A stretch of DNA of 64,000 bases from JAWLHK01 sp041690355 [NCBI: bacterium] (lineage in GTDB: Bacteria; J088; JAWLBW01): positions 10,660 through 74,659 of the forward strand of contig JAWLHK010000024.1 in assembly GCA_041690355.1 (NCBI GenBank). Direction: 5' to 3'. The first letter of the stretch is position 1, and every line of letters starts with the position of its first letter. Made by a program: the position numbers and the translations under genes. The notes below the pieces were generated by a model, which saw only the letters and a program-made list of their open reading frames with translations, searched no databases and was not told the DNA's origin. Below are positions 24,973 through 33,664 of this stretch, piece after piece.

Positions 24973-26976
24973 ATGGGTAACCGCCGCCTCTCCCTGCCAA
25001 TTCTCTCCCTGTCCCTCCTGCTCGGCACCGCCTGCGCCGAGCCCGAACCGGTTGACGCGCCGTCGCGTGCCGGCGTGCACTTTTCGCCGGCGGAGTATGA
25101 TGCCGGTGATTTCTTCGCGATCCCCTTTCCCTCGTCGCTGCGGGTACGCGACGGCGTCGTCGACCTGAGTGCCCTGCCCGCACGCCGGACGAACTACCTT
25201 CTGCGGAACTTTCTGCCCCTCTTCGAGGATCGGCTGCGCGCGTTCTCGCCCAACGGCGCCGTACTCTTCGTGCTCGAGGCCGAACCCGCGCCCGGCGCCC
25301 TCCCCTCGGCCACCGACAGCACACGGCCGGATTCTCCCGTACAGCTCGTGAACGTCGAGCCGGGCTCGCCGCGCTTCGGCGAACGCATTCCTGTCGAATC
25401 GCGGTTCGCCCCGCTGGGAAATTCGTTTCAGCCCGACCGCACCCTCACGCTGCTTCCCGTGCCCGGCTTCGTGCTCGCCCACGACGAGCGCTATGCAGCC
25501 CTGGTCCTGCGGAATCTCGGCCCCGACGTAAAGCCCGCCCCGGCGTTCGCCGATCTGCTCTCGAACCCGCGCCTGCATCCCGCTGCAGACTTTCAGACGC
25601 TGCTCGACGCCCTGCCCGCCCTGGAGATAGCGGCAGGCGACCTGGCCGCCGCCACCGTGTACCGCACGGCCGACCCCACGCGCAACGTACGTCTCGCACA
25701 GCAGATCGTGCGCCGGCAGGCGCGCCCCGAAGCGACCGGTTTCGAACCGGACCCGTATCCCTACGCCCGCTGCCTGACGCAGGAGACGGCGAGTTTCACG
25801 CTGGTCCAGGGAAAGACGCGCGTGCCGATCTTTCTTCGGGGGAAGACGCCGTTCACGCAGCCCGGCGAGGGCGTATTCGCGTACGGCGACGACGGTTTCC
25901 CCGGCGTGCAGTCGTGGGAAGAGGTTCCCTTCACGCTCAGCATCCCCGACGGGCCGGTCCCCGCGGGCGGATTTCCCCTCGTCCTCTACCAGCACGGCGC
26001 AGGGGGTTCGCGGCATTCCTTCGTGCGCGACGGCACGGCCTGCAGCCTCGCCCGCCGCGGCGTCGCCGGCCTGGGGATCGATTTCATCCTGCACAGCGAC
26101 CGCAACCCGCCGCCGTACCACGACACGATGTTCCTGCTCGTCAACCCGAACAACGTGCCGGCCGCCCTCGACGTCGAGAACCAGGCGGCCGTCGATCTGT
26201 TCACGCTGGCACGCCTCGCGCCCGGGCTGCGGGTCCCCGCGGGTACCATCGGCAATGCAGAACCGATCGGTTTCGACACGGCGCGCGTCGGCTACATCGG
26301 CCACTCGCAGGGGGCCTTCGTGGGCGTACCTTTTCTCGCCTTCGCCGAAGACGTCTCGGCCGGCATCCTTTCGGGGAGCGGCGGGCACATGATCACCTTC
26401 ATCACCGATCGTATCGCCGGGCAGTCCATCGACCTGCAGCTCTACCTCGGGCTCGAAGACGCCGACGCCATTGAAGACGGCGTGGCCGTCCTGCTCGGCA
26501 TCCCCGGCGAGAAGCCCGATCGCTTTCACTTTCTCTTCACGCTTATCCAGATGATCGCCGATCCGGTCGATCCCGTGAACTACGCGCGCGCCGTCTGGCG
26601 CGAGAGCGCGCACCCGAAGCATGTCTACCAGAGCGCGGGTCTGCTCGATCCATTCGATCCGCCGGGGGTCAACGAGGCGCTCGCCGTCGCCCTCGGTGTC
26701 GACCTCGTCGCGCCGGTCGCCATCCCCTACCGAAATGCCGAACTCGGGGGGGCGGCCGTGCTCGACGGCCCCGTGAAGGGGAACCGGCAGGCGGGCGGCC
26801 GCGCCATCACGGCCGTGAACACGCAGTTCCCCGCCGGCGATCACTGGGTCTATCTCTCCGACGTCATCGCGCGGCGCCAGGGAACCGACTTCATGGCGTC
26901 TGCGGTCACGCAACCGGTCCCCACGTTCCCCGCCCGCTGCGCGTGGGCCGCCGGCGGAACGCTCGCCTGTCCGTAG
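24973..26976 (+). CDS. large alpha/beta-hydrolase-like lipoprotein
   Basis: 667 residues with a lipoprotein signal (LLLGTACAEP). The first 300 residues are a beta-rich domain beginning PSRAGVHFSPAEYDAGDFFAIPFPSS-like sequence, a type common in myxobacterial surface proteins (Ig-like N-terminal part). Residues of about 330-560 look like an alpha/beta hydrolase: FPLVLYQHGAGGSRHSF (oxyanion HG), then the nucleophile elbow GYIGHSQGAF and DHWVYL near the end, where the His may complete the triad. It is probably an outer-membrane-anchored esterase or lipase; the substrate is unknown. An upstream in-frame ATG at 24961 is possible, but the -10/ATG spacing favours 24973. Confidence 0.82.
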   Translation: MGNRRLSLPILSLSLLLGTACAEPEPVDAPSRAGVHFSPAEYDAGDFFAIPFPSSLRVRDGVVDLSALPARRTNYLLRNFLPLFEDRLRAFSPNGAVLFVLEAEPAPGALPSATDSTRPDSPVQLVNVEPGSPRFGERIPVESRFAPLGNSFQPDRTLTLLPVPGFVLAHDERYAALVLRNLGPDVKPAPAFADLLSNPRLHPAADFQTLLDALPALEIAAGDLAAATVYRTADPTRNVRLAQQIVRRQARPEATGFEPDPYPYARCLTQETASFTLVQGKTRVPIFLRGKTPFTQPGEGVFAYGDDGFPGVQSWEEVPFTLSIPDGPVPAGGFPLVLYQHGAGGSRHSFVRDGTACSLARRGVAGLGIDFILHSDRNPPPYHDTMFLLVNPNNVPAALDVENQAAVDLFTLARLAPGLRVPAGTIGNAEPIGFDTARVGYIGHSQGAFVGVPFLAFAEDVSAGILSGSGGHMITFITDRIAGQSIDLQLYLGLEDADAIEDGVAVLLGIPGEKPDRFHFLFTLIQMIADPVDPVNYARAVWRESAHPKHVYQSAGLLDPFDPPGVNEALAVALGVDLVAPVAIPYRNAELGGAAVLDGPVKGNRQAGGRAITAVNTQFPAGDHWVYLSDVIARRQGTDFMASAVTQPVPTFPARCAWAAGGTLACP

Positions 26977-27007
26977 CGTACGCGGGCCGGGGCCCCTCCC
27001 GCACCGA

Positions 27008-27036
27008 TTGCGACCGCAGCTACCGCATGCTAAGCT
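27008..27036 (+). promoter_or_regulatory. leaderless promoter with -35 and -10
   Basis: TTGCGA (27008-27013), a 17-nt spacer, TAAGCT (27031-27036), then 7 nt to the ATG at 27044. This is one of the clearest examples of the short -10 to ATG arrangement in the window. Confidence 0.6.
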
Positions 27037-27043
27037 ATGCGGC

Positions 27044-27862
27044 ATGGCAATAAGGAAGGCCATTGCAGATGCGTTCCTGAAAGGGCTTCGCCTCGTCACG
27101 CTTCCGCTCCTGACGCTGGTACTTCTCGGGGCAAGACCGCTCGATCGCGGGACCGAGGTCACGGTGTTCGGCGGCGGAGGTGTTTATGAGGAAAGCTACT
27201 CCAGCTGCGGCACTACCTATTCCTACCAGCGACAGCGCCAGGTCGGCGGGGTCTCTGTACGGCACCGCTTCGAAGAGGATCTCACCATAAGCGGCTACCT
27301 CGCGGGGTTCGAAAGCCGCGACCTGCAGGGGCGTGCCGTCGATGAAGAGTCGGGCCAGATATCAGACCCTTCGCTCAGCAAGAGCTTCAGCGGGATCGGC
27401 GCCGTTCGTATCGGCACCGAGAAGGAAGGAATCGGGGCAGACATCGGCGCAGGTCTCGGCTACTTCGACGAGACCACCCTCTTGCCTTTTCCCACCGCGA
27501 GCGTGCGACTCAAGCCGACGCCTGAATTCTACCTGCAGTTTTCGGCGCTCGACGCTGAGGATTGGTTGCGCAGAATCCCCGTATCCATCGGGCTGGGGTA
27601 CCGCGGGCGGCATCTGCACACCGCCTACACCCTTCCGGTCGAGCACGGCGAGTTCGGGGGGATTGAAGTCGATCTGCGAACCGACCTGGGGCTCGCACTC
27701 GGCGGCACGCTGCGCCTGGCCGAATCGGGAGAGTTCGGGCCTCGTAACGCGGGCCTGTTTCGCATAGCGTACTTTCTGCATCCGGCTGGCGTACAGAAGC
27801 CCCACCCGCCGGCGATACGGCTGCCTGACCTTGACTCCTCCGACCGCGAAGAACTCTGGTGA
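27044..27862 (+). CDS. hypothetical outer-membrane beta-barrel-like protein
   Basis: 272 residues. A hydrophobic N-terminal signal (LRLVTLPLLTLVLLGARP) is followed by alternating polar/hydrophobic strands: TEVTVFGGGGVYEESYSS, QVGGVSVRHRF, ISGYLAGFES, GIGADIGAGLGYF, ASVRLKPTPEFYLQFSALD, SIGLGYRGRH and FRIAYFLHP. This pattern of about 10-12 strands separated by Gly/Asp turns is typical of small outer-membrane barrels. The C-terminus (DREELW) also ends in Trp. No family is recognised. It stands alone between the lipoprotein hydrolase and osmC-like genes, with its own promoter. Confidence 0.75.
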   Translation: MAIRKAIADAFLKGLRLVTLPLLTLVLLGARPLDRGTEVTVFGGGGVYEESYSSCGTTYSYQRQRQVGGVSVRHRFEEDLTISGYLAGFESRDLQGRAVDEESGQISDPSLSKSFSGIGAVRIGTEKEGIGADIGAGLGYFDETTLLPFPTASVRLKPTPEFYLQFSALDAEDWLRRIPVSIGLGYRGRHLHTAYTLPVEHGEFGGIEVDLRTDLGLALGGTLRLAESGEFGPRNAGLFRIAYFLHPAGVQKPHPPAIRLPDLDSSDREELW

Positions 27863-28013
27863 GGCGAGCCAGTTCCGGTCCGTCACTGCTACACGGCAGG
27901 CGCGAACTGTACCGTTCCGCTCCGCCCCGGTCCGCGGATTCCGCCCGGAATTCTGCCGTTGGCACAGCCTTCGCTACCTTATCGGGGCGAACACGCAGCC
28001 AGCGAGGTATCGC

Positions 28014-28463
28014 ATGCACCCTTTTCCCCACCTGTACACCGTCGCCGCCCATTCGTCGCCCGAAGCGAACGTCACGCTCTCGAGCGGGCGGCTTGCCGAT
28101 CTGACCACGGCATCGCCTGCCGAGTTCGGGGGCCCCGGCGATCAGTGGTCGCCCGAGACGCTGCTGGTCGGCGCCGCCGGCGACTGCTTCAACCTGACCT
28201 TTCACGCCATTGCGAAGGCGTCGAAGTTCGACTGGATCTCGCTGCGCACCGAGGTGCAGGGGACCCTGGACCGCCCCGAGGGGAAAATCAGGTTCACGCG
28301 GCTCGTCATCCGCGCTCGCCTCGTCATCCCGCCCGGAGCCGACGCCGAGAGGGCACGCAGGCTGATGCAGAAATCCGAAGACAACTGCCTCGTGACGCAG
28401 TCCCTGAACGCCGAGATCGATTTCCAGAGCGAGGTCGAGGTCGACGCCCCCCAGCCCGCCTGA
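28014..28463 (+). CDS. OsmC-family peroxiredoxin-like protein
   Basis: 149-residue cytoplasmic OsmC/Ohr-fold protein, likely reducing organic hydroperoxides. The two redox cysteines are C58 (VGAAGDCFNLTF) and C125 (SEDNCLVTQSL), both in the expected sequence context, and SPETLLVGA precedes the first. The ATG at 28014 follows an AGCGAGG Shine-Dalgarno with 6 nt spacing. It ends before intergenic repeats and converges on the methyltransferase gene. Confidence 0.92.
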   Translation: MHPFPHLYTVAAHSSPEANVTLSSGRLADLTTASPAEFGGPGDQWSPETLLVGAAGDCFNLTFHAIAKASKFDWISLRTEVQGTLDRPEGKIRFTRLVIRARLVIPPGADAERARRLMQKSEDNCLVTQSLNAEIDFQSEVEVDAPQPA

Positions 28464-28470
28464 ACGGCGC

Positions 28471-28509
28471 AAGCGCCAAGCGCTGAGCACCAAGCGCTGA
28501 GCACCAAAC
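28471..28509. repeat. intergenic repeat, AAGCGCTGAGCACC type
   Basis: GCGCCAAGCGCTGAGCACC directly followed by a second CAAGCGCTGAGCACC unit and a third partial. The same phrase (CACTGAGCGCTGAG) occurs at 42811-42843. Confidence 0.75.
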
Positions 28510-28543
28510 CGGAAGGACCTTCGGCGCAAGGTACTGTCCTGCA

Positions 28544-28577
28544 GAATCGTCAATCGTTAATCGTCATTCGTCAATTG
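28544..28577. repeat. intergenic stutter repeat, AATCGTC type
   Basis: GAATCGTCAATCGTTAATCG followed by TCATTCGTCAATTG, in the gap between the convergent osmC-like and methyltransferase genes. It resembles the arrays at 8573 and 42951. Confidence 0.7.
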
Positions 28578-28587
28578 CTCCGACTCG

Positions 28588-29187
28588 TCACTTCCTCCGA
28601 AAAACCCCTTCCCACTCGAGCCCTTCGCGTCCCGGGAGGCTGTGCCGCGAAGGTTCGAAGCGGAGAAGCTCGAAGTCGGCGGCGAACAGGGATCGGATGT
28701 CGTCGGGTACGCTGTCGTAGGGCGGTCCTCCGGGCGGCAGGCCCACGAAGAAGACACCGATGAACACGCCGCCCGGTTTCAACCATTGCGCGCACTGCCG
28801 GACGTAATCTGCGCGACGGGCCGGATCGATGGCGCAGAAGCAGGTCAGCTCGACCCAGGCATCGAAGCTCGCATGCCACTCGGGGCGCTCGGCAAAGAGA
28901 TCTCCGACGACCCATTCTGCCTCGACCCCTTTCTGCGAGGCGAGCGCGCGAGCCGCCTCGATCGCCTCGGGAGCGAAGTCGAGCCCGGTGACCGCAAGCC
29001 CCTTGCCGGCCAGCGCACAGACGTCGTGGCCGCGCCCGCATCCCGGCACGAGCACCCGCGCGCCGCGCGGAACGTATTCGTCGGTGAGCCGCTGCAGATT
29101 GGGCGAGGGCTGGCCGAGATCCCATCCCGTGCGCCCCTCGCGATACCGTTCTCCCCAGAATTCGGGGCGATCCACTTCGTTCGACAT
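28588..29187 (-). CDS. thiopurine S-methyltransferase-family SAM methyltransferase
   Basis: 199-residue class I SAM-dependent methyltransferase of the TPMT branch. It begins FWGERYREGRTGWDLGQPSP, the strongly conserved TPMT start, followed by motif I VLVPGCGRGHDV and the acidic loop VTGLDFAPEAIEAAR. FDAWVELTCFCAIDP is motif IV and LKPGGVFIGVFF the following strand. Bacterial relatives methylate thiols, selenium, tellurite or halides; the substrate here is unknown. The gene is alone on the minus strand between repeats. Confidence 0.9.
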   Translation of the reverse strand: MSNEVDRPEFWGERYREGRTGWDLGQPSPNLQRLTDEYVPRGARVLVPGCGRGHDVCALAGKGLAVTGLDFAPEAIEAARALASQKGVEAEWVVGDLFAERPEWHASFDAWVELTCFCAIDPARRADYVRQCAQWLKPGGVFIGVFFVGLPPGGPPYDSVPDDIRSLFAADFELLRFEPSRHSLPGREGLEWEGVFRRK

Positions 29188-29323
29188 GAGTTTTCTGTTT
29201 CAGTGTGGAGTTTTCAAGTGTTCAGTCACTTCGCTTGCCGTCAATTGTAAAGGGTTCGAATGACGGATGCCGTGGGTCCGGGCCAAATCGTTTTCCGGAC
29301 TCGTCACTCGTAACTTCCACTGC

Positions 29324-29329
29324 TACCCT
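29324..29329 (+). promoter_or_regulatory. -10 box of a probable leaderless promoter (GH84 gene)
   Basis: TACCCT, then 7 nt to ATG 29337, no SD. The upstream stretch (29205-29316) contains weak stutter repeats (TTTTCAAGTGTTCAGTCAC, ACTCGTCACTCGTAACTT) and no clear -35. Confidence 0.4.
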
Positions 29330-29336
29330 GTAGGCC

Positions 29337-31829
29337 ATGCATGCTTCATGGTCCATCGCTCTCCTGGCGTCCGGCCTGCTGGGTGCCCTTGCGCTCGCCG
29401 CCGACGTCCACGCCGATCCCCTGAACGCCGCCCCGCGTGCGCACCTGGACGCCTCGGGGTGGAAACGCGTGCGCGGCGCCATCACCGCCGAACAGGATGC
29501 CGTGCCCCGGCTGGCCGTCGACGGCGACCCCGAGACCGCGTGGAGACCGGATCCGGAGGCCGTCGACGAGGCGTGGATAACCTTCGATTTCACGCGTCCG
29601 TGGACGGCCCGCCCAACGTGGACCCGACTCTCGACCCGCTGGAACAAGGCCCCCACGTGGTTCCGCTGGGAAGTCTCCGACGACGGCGCGAACTGGTTCG
29701 CGATCGCCACCCGCCACCCGCAGGGGATCAGCGAGACCACCGAGGCCGAGGTGCGCGGCCCCTTTCTGCGCCTGGTCGTCCCCAGCGAGGCGGGGGTGGG
29801 GCTCGCCGAGGTCACCCTCCACGCCGCGCCGAGGAGGGGCAGAACCCTCGCCCCCCCGACGGTCGCGCCCACGGACAACCGGGTGCGCCTCGCCTGGTCG
29901 GCAGAAGGACTGCACGATCTTCTGGAGTTCCGCATCTGGCGCGAGTGGGCCGCGGCCGGCGGCGGAATGCCGCGCTCCGTCCTGCTCGGCGCCGCGCCGG
30001 TGACGGTCTGGACCGACGTCGTCGAATTTCCACCCGAGGCCGACACACGGTTCCGCTGGCGCGTCGAGGCGCTCGGCTTCGACGGTAGCGTTCTAGCCGA
30101 AGCGACGACCGGATTCCATTCCTTCGCAGCGCGAAGCCCGGCCCCGTTCGCCCTCCGCGGCGTCGTCGAAGGCTATTACGGCCCACGCTATCCCGACGCC
30201 GCGCGCGAAGACTTCGTGCGCTTCGTGGGAAACCAGGGGGGCAACTTCTATCTCTACGCACCGAAGCTCGACCCGTATCACCGTGCGGAGTGGCGCACGC
30301 CGTATCCCCCCGAACGGCTCGCGCATTTCGCGCAGCTCACGACGCTCGGCCGCGAACACGGCGTCGATTTCGCATGGTCGCTGTCGCCGGGGGTCGATTA
30401 CGATCCGGCCTCCAACGCCGATCGCGCCGCCGTCCTCGCCAAGTTCCGCGCCATGCAGCAGGCGACGGGGATGCGCTGGTTCGGCCTGCTCATGGACGAC
30501 ATCTCCGTCGCCATCGACGCCACGACGGCCACGCAGCAGGCCGCGCTCGCGAACGACGTGCTGGCCGCGCTGCGTGAAAACGATCTCGAAGCGCGCCTTC
30601 TCTTCGTGCCCACGGTCTATCACGGGCAGCCCGACGGGTTCTCGGTTTCGAAGCGGCAATATCTCGGCGCGCTGTCGACGCTCGACGCCTCGATCCCCGT
30701 CGTGTGGACGGGGCCGGGAATCTTCTCCGAATCCATTGCGCGGGCCGACGTGGCGCCCGCCGCCGCGCTCGTGGGGCGGCCGCTTCTGCTCTGGGATAAC
30801 TTTCCGGCGAACGACCTCATCTACACGCGGCGGCTCTTTCTTAATCCGCTCACGGGCCGCGACGCCGATCTGGCCGATCCCGCGGTCGTCTCGGGCCTGC
30901 TCGCGAATCCGATGTGGGCGCCGGCGGCCAATCGCCTTCCGGTCGGTTCGGTGCTGCGCTGGCTTCGCGATCCCGAGGCCTATGCCGAATCCACGGCCGG
31001 TTCCGCGACCGTGCCTCCCGAGTGGACGGCTGACGGGCTGCCGCCCGAGATGCGCGAATGGGTGCGCCTGTTCGACGTGCGCGCCCTGCCCGAAGCGGTG
31101 ACGACGGCCGCCGAAGCAATTCCCCTCGCGGCGCTCGAAGCCTGGCGCGACGGCCACTGGCCCGCGCCCGACCTGCTCGAGCAGGCGGCGCTTCTCTACG
31201 TCGCGCCCACGCTGCTGCGGCGCATCCCGCGGGCCGACCTGGCGGCGGAGCTCCACCCCTTCGCGCACAAAGGGTCACTGCTCGGCGAGGCGCTGCTCGC
31301 CGCCTGGGTGGAACTGGAACACAGCGCCCGCTCGGGCGGCGGCGATGTGGCATCCGCCGCGGCTCCCCTGGTCGCCGCGGCCCGGGCCCACGAGTGGGTC
31401 CTCAACGAAGGGGGTATCGAAACGGTGCTCGACTTCGTGCTCGCAAACCCGCCCGCCCTTGCGCCGCAGGGACCGGCGGTCTCGGCCACGGTTCCGCAGC
31501 TCGCATCGGCCGGCGACGCGGTCGATCTCGTGTTCACCGGCGGCCGCAAGGTCCGCCTGTTCGGCCTGCCGGGCGCTGAAGGGGACCCTGCGACCGGCCG
31601 GTTCCGGTGGACCCCCGACCGCCCGGGCGCCGAGCGCTGGGTCGCCGTCGTCGACGGGGATACCGGGACGACGGTGCGCTACGGCCTCATCCGCGTCGCC
31701 GGGCCGTCTTCTGCCGGCGCCGGGTGCGCCTGCGAGTCGAGCCCTCCCGGAGACGGCGCCGCGGTCGCCCTGCTCATGGCGCTGATGCTCGCGCGGCGTC
31801 GCCCGGCGCGGCGTTTTCGCGCCGGATGA
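29337..31829 (+). CDS. surface beta-N-acetylglucosaminidase (GH84) with MYXO-CTERM-like tail
   Basis: 830 residues. A signal peptide (to about 27) is followed by a discoidin/F5-8C-like carbohydrate-binding module (about 40-165), a fibronectin-III-like domain (about 170-262) and a GH84 catalytic domain (about 270-560). GVVEGYYG (275-282), YAPK (307-310) and the catalytic Asp pair in FGLLMDDIS (D387, D388) match O-GlcNAcase/hyaluronidase-type GH84 enzymes using substrate-assisted catalysis. A helical region follows, then an Ig-like segment. The last 37 residues (GCACESSPPG, hydrophobic helix, RRRPARR) look like a MYXO-CTERM sorting signal. It probably cleaves GlcNAc from glycoproteins or walls at the cell surface. 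Its 3' end overlaps the convergent CapA gene by 56 nt. Confidence 0.92.
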   Translation: MHASWSIALLASGLLGALALAADVHADPLNAAPRAHLDASGWKRVRGAITAEQDAVPRLAVDGDPETAWRPDPEAVDEAWITFDFTRPWTARPTWTRLSTRWNKAPTWFRWEVSDDGANWFAIATRHPQGISETTEAEVRGPFLRLVVPSEAGVGLAEVTLHAAPRRGRTLAPPTVAPTDNRVRLAWSAEGLHDLLEFRIWREWAAAGGGMPRSVLLGAAPVTVWTDVVEFPPEADTRFRWRVEALGFDGSVLAEATTGFHSFAARSPAPFALRGVVEGYYGPRYPDAAREDFVRFVGNQGGNFYLYAPKLDPYHRAEWRTPYPPERLAHFAQLTTLGREHGVDFAWSLSPGVDYDPASNADRAAVLAKFRAMQQATGMRWFGLLMDDISVAIDATTATQQAALANDVLAALRENDLEARLLFVPTVYHGQPDGFSVSKRQYLGALSTLDASIPVVWTGPGIFSESIARADVAPAAALVGRPLLLWDNFPANDLIYTRRLFLNPLTGRDADLADPAVVSGLLANPMWAPAANRLPVGSVLRWLRDPEAYAESTAGSATVPPEWTADGLPPEMREWVRLFDVRALPEAVTTAAEAIPLAALEAWRDGHWPAPDLLEQAALLYVAPTLLRRIPRADLAAELHPFAHKGSLLGEALLAAWVELEHSARSGGGDVASAAAPLVAAARAHEWVLNEGGIETVLDFVLANPPALAPQGPAVSATVPQLASAGDAVDLVFTGGRKVRLFGLPGAEGDPATGRFRWTPDRPGAERWVAVVDGDTGTTVRYGLIRVAGPSSAGAGCACESSPPGDGAAVALLMALMLARRRPARRFRAG

Positions 31830-33303
31830 CGCCGGTCTCGAGCGGGCGGTACAGCGCCCCGTCGGGCCCGACCCGTACCCCGGTCTCGGGAAAGTCGTGC
31901 GCCGACAGCCAGCGGATGAGATCGGCGGCGGTCCCCTCGGGATCCGGCTCGGGAATCCCGCGGCCGGTCTGACGCGTCGAGCGGATCCTGCCGCGGACAA
32001 AGCGCCCTTTACGGTCGACATCCAGCGCCAGAACCAGGCCGGTACCATTGAAACCCGTGAGGTTGAAGGCGCCGTAAGTGGCGAAGTTCCCCAGCGAGTA
32101 GGCGATCAGCCTGCGCTTGTAGATCTCCATGGCGCGCGGCACGTGCGGGCCGTGCCCGAGCACGACATCGGCGCCCACGTCGATCATCCGACGGGCGAAC
32201 TGCATGACGTCGCCGCGCGACTCGCCGTAGAATACCTCAGGTTTCTTCGGCACGTGCAGGGCCTCGAACCCTTCGGCGCCGCCGTGAAAGGAGACGATCA
32301 TGACGTCGACGTCGTTCGCGACTTCGCCCACGAGCAGCGCCGCCTGGTCGAGGCGCAGACTGTTGTTCGTGATTTCAGACGAGTGAAAGGCCACCATGCC
32401 GATGATCAGGTTCCGCTTCCGGTAGAACGTCCAGGTGCCGGGGGCGCCCGACCACCGCACGCCCGAGCGCGACAGGTGCTGCTCGGTCTGCGCCCGGCAG
32501 AACTCGCCGAAATCGTGGCTGTGGTTGTTGGCGAGCGAGACGAGATTCACGCCGGCTTCCTTCAGATGGCGCACGTACTCCGAGGGGGTACGAAAGGCAA
32601 AGCACTTCTGCCCCGGACGGCACTTCTGCGTCGATCCGCCGTCGCAGAGCGGGCCCTCGAGGTTGGCGAAAATGACGTCTCCATCCTTCAGCAGCTCAGC
32701 CACGCGACCGAGGGGTCCCCCGGCAGAGCCCGTGGGGAGCATCGGGTACGGGTAGTCGGTGCCCATCATGACATCGCCGACCGCCAGAATCCTCAGGTAG
32801 CGACCATCGGGCACCGTCAGAGCCGATACGCGCGCCGCCGCTTTCGCTTTCTCCATGGCCTCGACGATGGCGAGGTACTCATCGGCCTTCTTCAAGACCT
32901 CTTCCAGATCGGGGCGCGTTGGCGCAAGCTCCTGTACGCGCGTCCAGTTCGCTCTGGCTTCGCGAAAGCGACGGAGCATGAAGTTGGCCCACCCCAGCTC
33001 CCACCGGCAGTCGACGGCGAGCTGCGGGGCGTCGGCACAGATGGCCAGGAGCCTGGCGGCTTCGTCGAAATCTTTCTCCTTCAGCGCGCGCAGCCCGCGG
33101 GTCCAGGCCTCGGCCGGGTCAGGCAACGCCTCCGGCGTCTCCCGGGCGGGACTCGGCGCAGACACGGCGGCCGGAGGCACGGGGGCCGGTCGATGTGGCG
33201 GCACGGGTGCGGCTACCTTGGCGGGCTCACGCACGGGGGCGCCTGCACAGGCCGCCAGGATCGCACCGGCGAGGAGCATGGCCATCGCGTTGACTTTGCG
33301 CAT
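31774..33303 (-). CDS. CapA-family metallophosphatase-like lipoprotein
   Basis: 509 residues. The lipobox (AILAAC, Cys19) is followed by a Pro/Ala linker, then a helical TPR-like region (about 65-150: GLRALKEKDFDEAARLLAI, ELGWANFMLRRFREARANW) and a CapA/PGA_cap domain (about 165-480). The calcineurin-like metal motifs are visible: LAVGDVMMG, FANLEGPL, VSLANNHSHDFG, VSFHGGAEG and VVLGHGPHV, followed by IAYSLGNF. CapA proteins act in poly-gamma-glutamate capsule synthesis or anchoring; no capB or capC is near, so the role is open. A TAAGCT box 6 nt before ATG 33303 supports that start over a Met at codon 7. Confidence 0.88.
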   Translation of the reverse strand: MRKVNAMAMLLAGAILAACAGAPVREPAKVAAPVPPHRPAPVPPAAVSAPSPARETPEALPDPAEAWTRGLRALKEKDFDEAARLLAICADAPQLAVDCRWELGWANFMLRRFREARANWTRVQELAPTRPDLEEVLKKADEYLAIVEAMEKAKAAARVSALTVPDGRYLRILAVGDVMMGTDYPYPMLPTGSAGGPLGRVAELLKDGDVIFANLEGPLCDGGSTQKCRPGQKCFAFRTPSEYVRHLKEAGVNLVSLANNHSHDFGEFCRAQTEQHLSRSGVRWSGAPGTWTFYRKRNLIIGMVAFHSSEITNNSLRLDQAALLVGEVANDVDVMIVSFHGGAEGFEALHVPKKPEVFYGESRGDVMQFARRMIDVGADVVLGHGPHVPRAMEIYKRRLIAYSLGNFATYGAFNLTGFNGTGLVLALDVDRKGRFVRGRIRSTRQTGRGIPEPDPEGTAADLIRWLSAHDFPETGVRVGPDGALYRPLETGVIRRENAAPGDAARASAP

Positions 33304-33309
33304 CGAAAA

Positions 33310-33315
33310 AGCTTA
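33310..33315 (-). promoter_or_regulatory. -10 box of a probable leaderless promoter (capA-like gene)
   Basis: On the minus strand TAAGCT (complement of 33310-33315), then TTTTCG (6 nt) and the ATG at 33303. TTCGCC lies 18 nt further upstream as a possible -35. No SD. Confidence 0.5.
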
Positions 33316-33441
33316 CCGAAAACCAGGCCATAAGGCGAAACGTCCCCGGTCGACCCAGCCGCCGCCCCACGCGAAGAACGGGCTCGCCAACTGGAAAAAT
33401 TCCCCCGCTTCGGATAGAGTATAGGATTACCGGCAAGTTCC

Positions 33442-33515
33442 GGCGGCGTAGCCAAGTGGCCAGGCAGAGGTCTGCAAAACCTTGTACCCCAGTTCGAATC
33501 TGGGCGCCGCCTCCA
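33442..33515 (+). tRNA. tRNA-Cys (anticodon GCA)
   Basis: 74 nt including encoded CCA (33513-33515). The acceptor arms GGCGGCG (33442-33448) and CGCCGCC (33505-33511) pair perfectly. The anticodon loop CTGCAAA contains GCA at 33474-33476. The T arm has GTTCGAATC. A terminator follows immediately. No tandem tRNA and no repeated 3' tRNA end suggesting an integrated element was seen. Confidence 0.95.
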
Positions 33516-33521
33516 ATGTCG

Positions 33522-33559
33522 AAGGCCGAAATCCACACGGGTTTCGGCCTTTTCTTTTT
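33522..33559 (+). terminator. Rho-independent terminator of tRNA-Cys
   Basis: AAGGCCGAAA (33522-33531), a 10-nt loop, then TTTCGGCCTT (33542-33551) followed by TTCTTTTTC. The 10-bp stem and T-rich tract are textbook. Confidence 0.9.
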
Positions 33560-33664
33560 CCTCCTTCTCCGCTGTTCATCGGAGTGCCCCGGGGCCCGGT
33601 GCGCGACCGGTCGTTGTGTCTTGCTGTCCGTCGTTGGCCCATCCTGACCGTGAGGAGGGTTCGA

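Noticed and set aside
33442-33561. tRNA-Cys as an integration site of a mobile element
   Set aside because: No integrase, no direct repeat of the tRNA 3' end was found in the window and the neighbouring genes look native.
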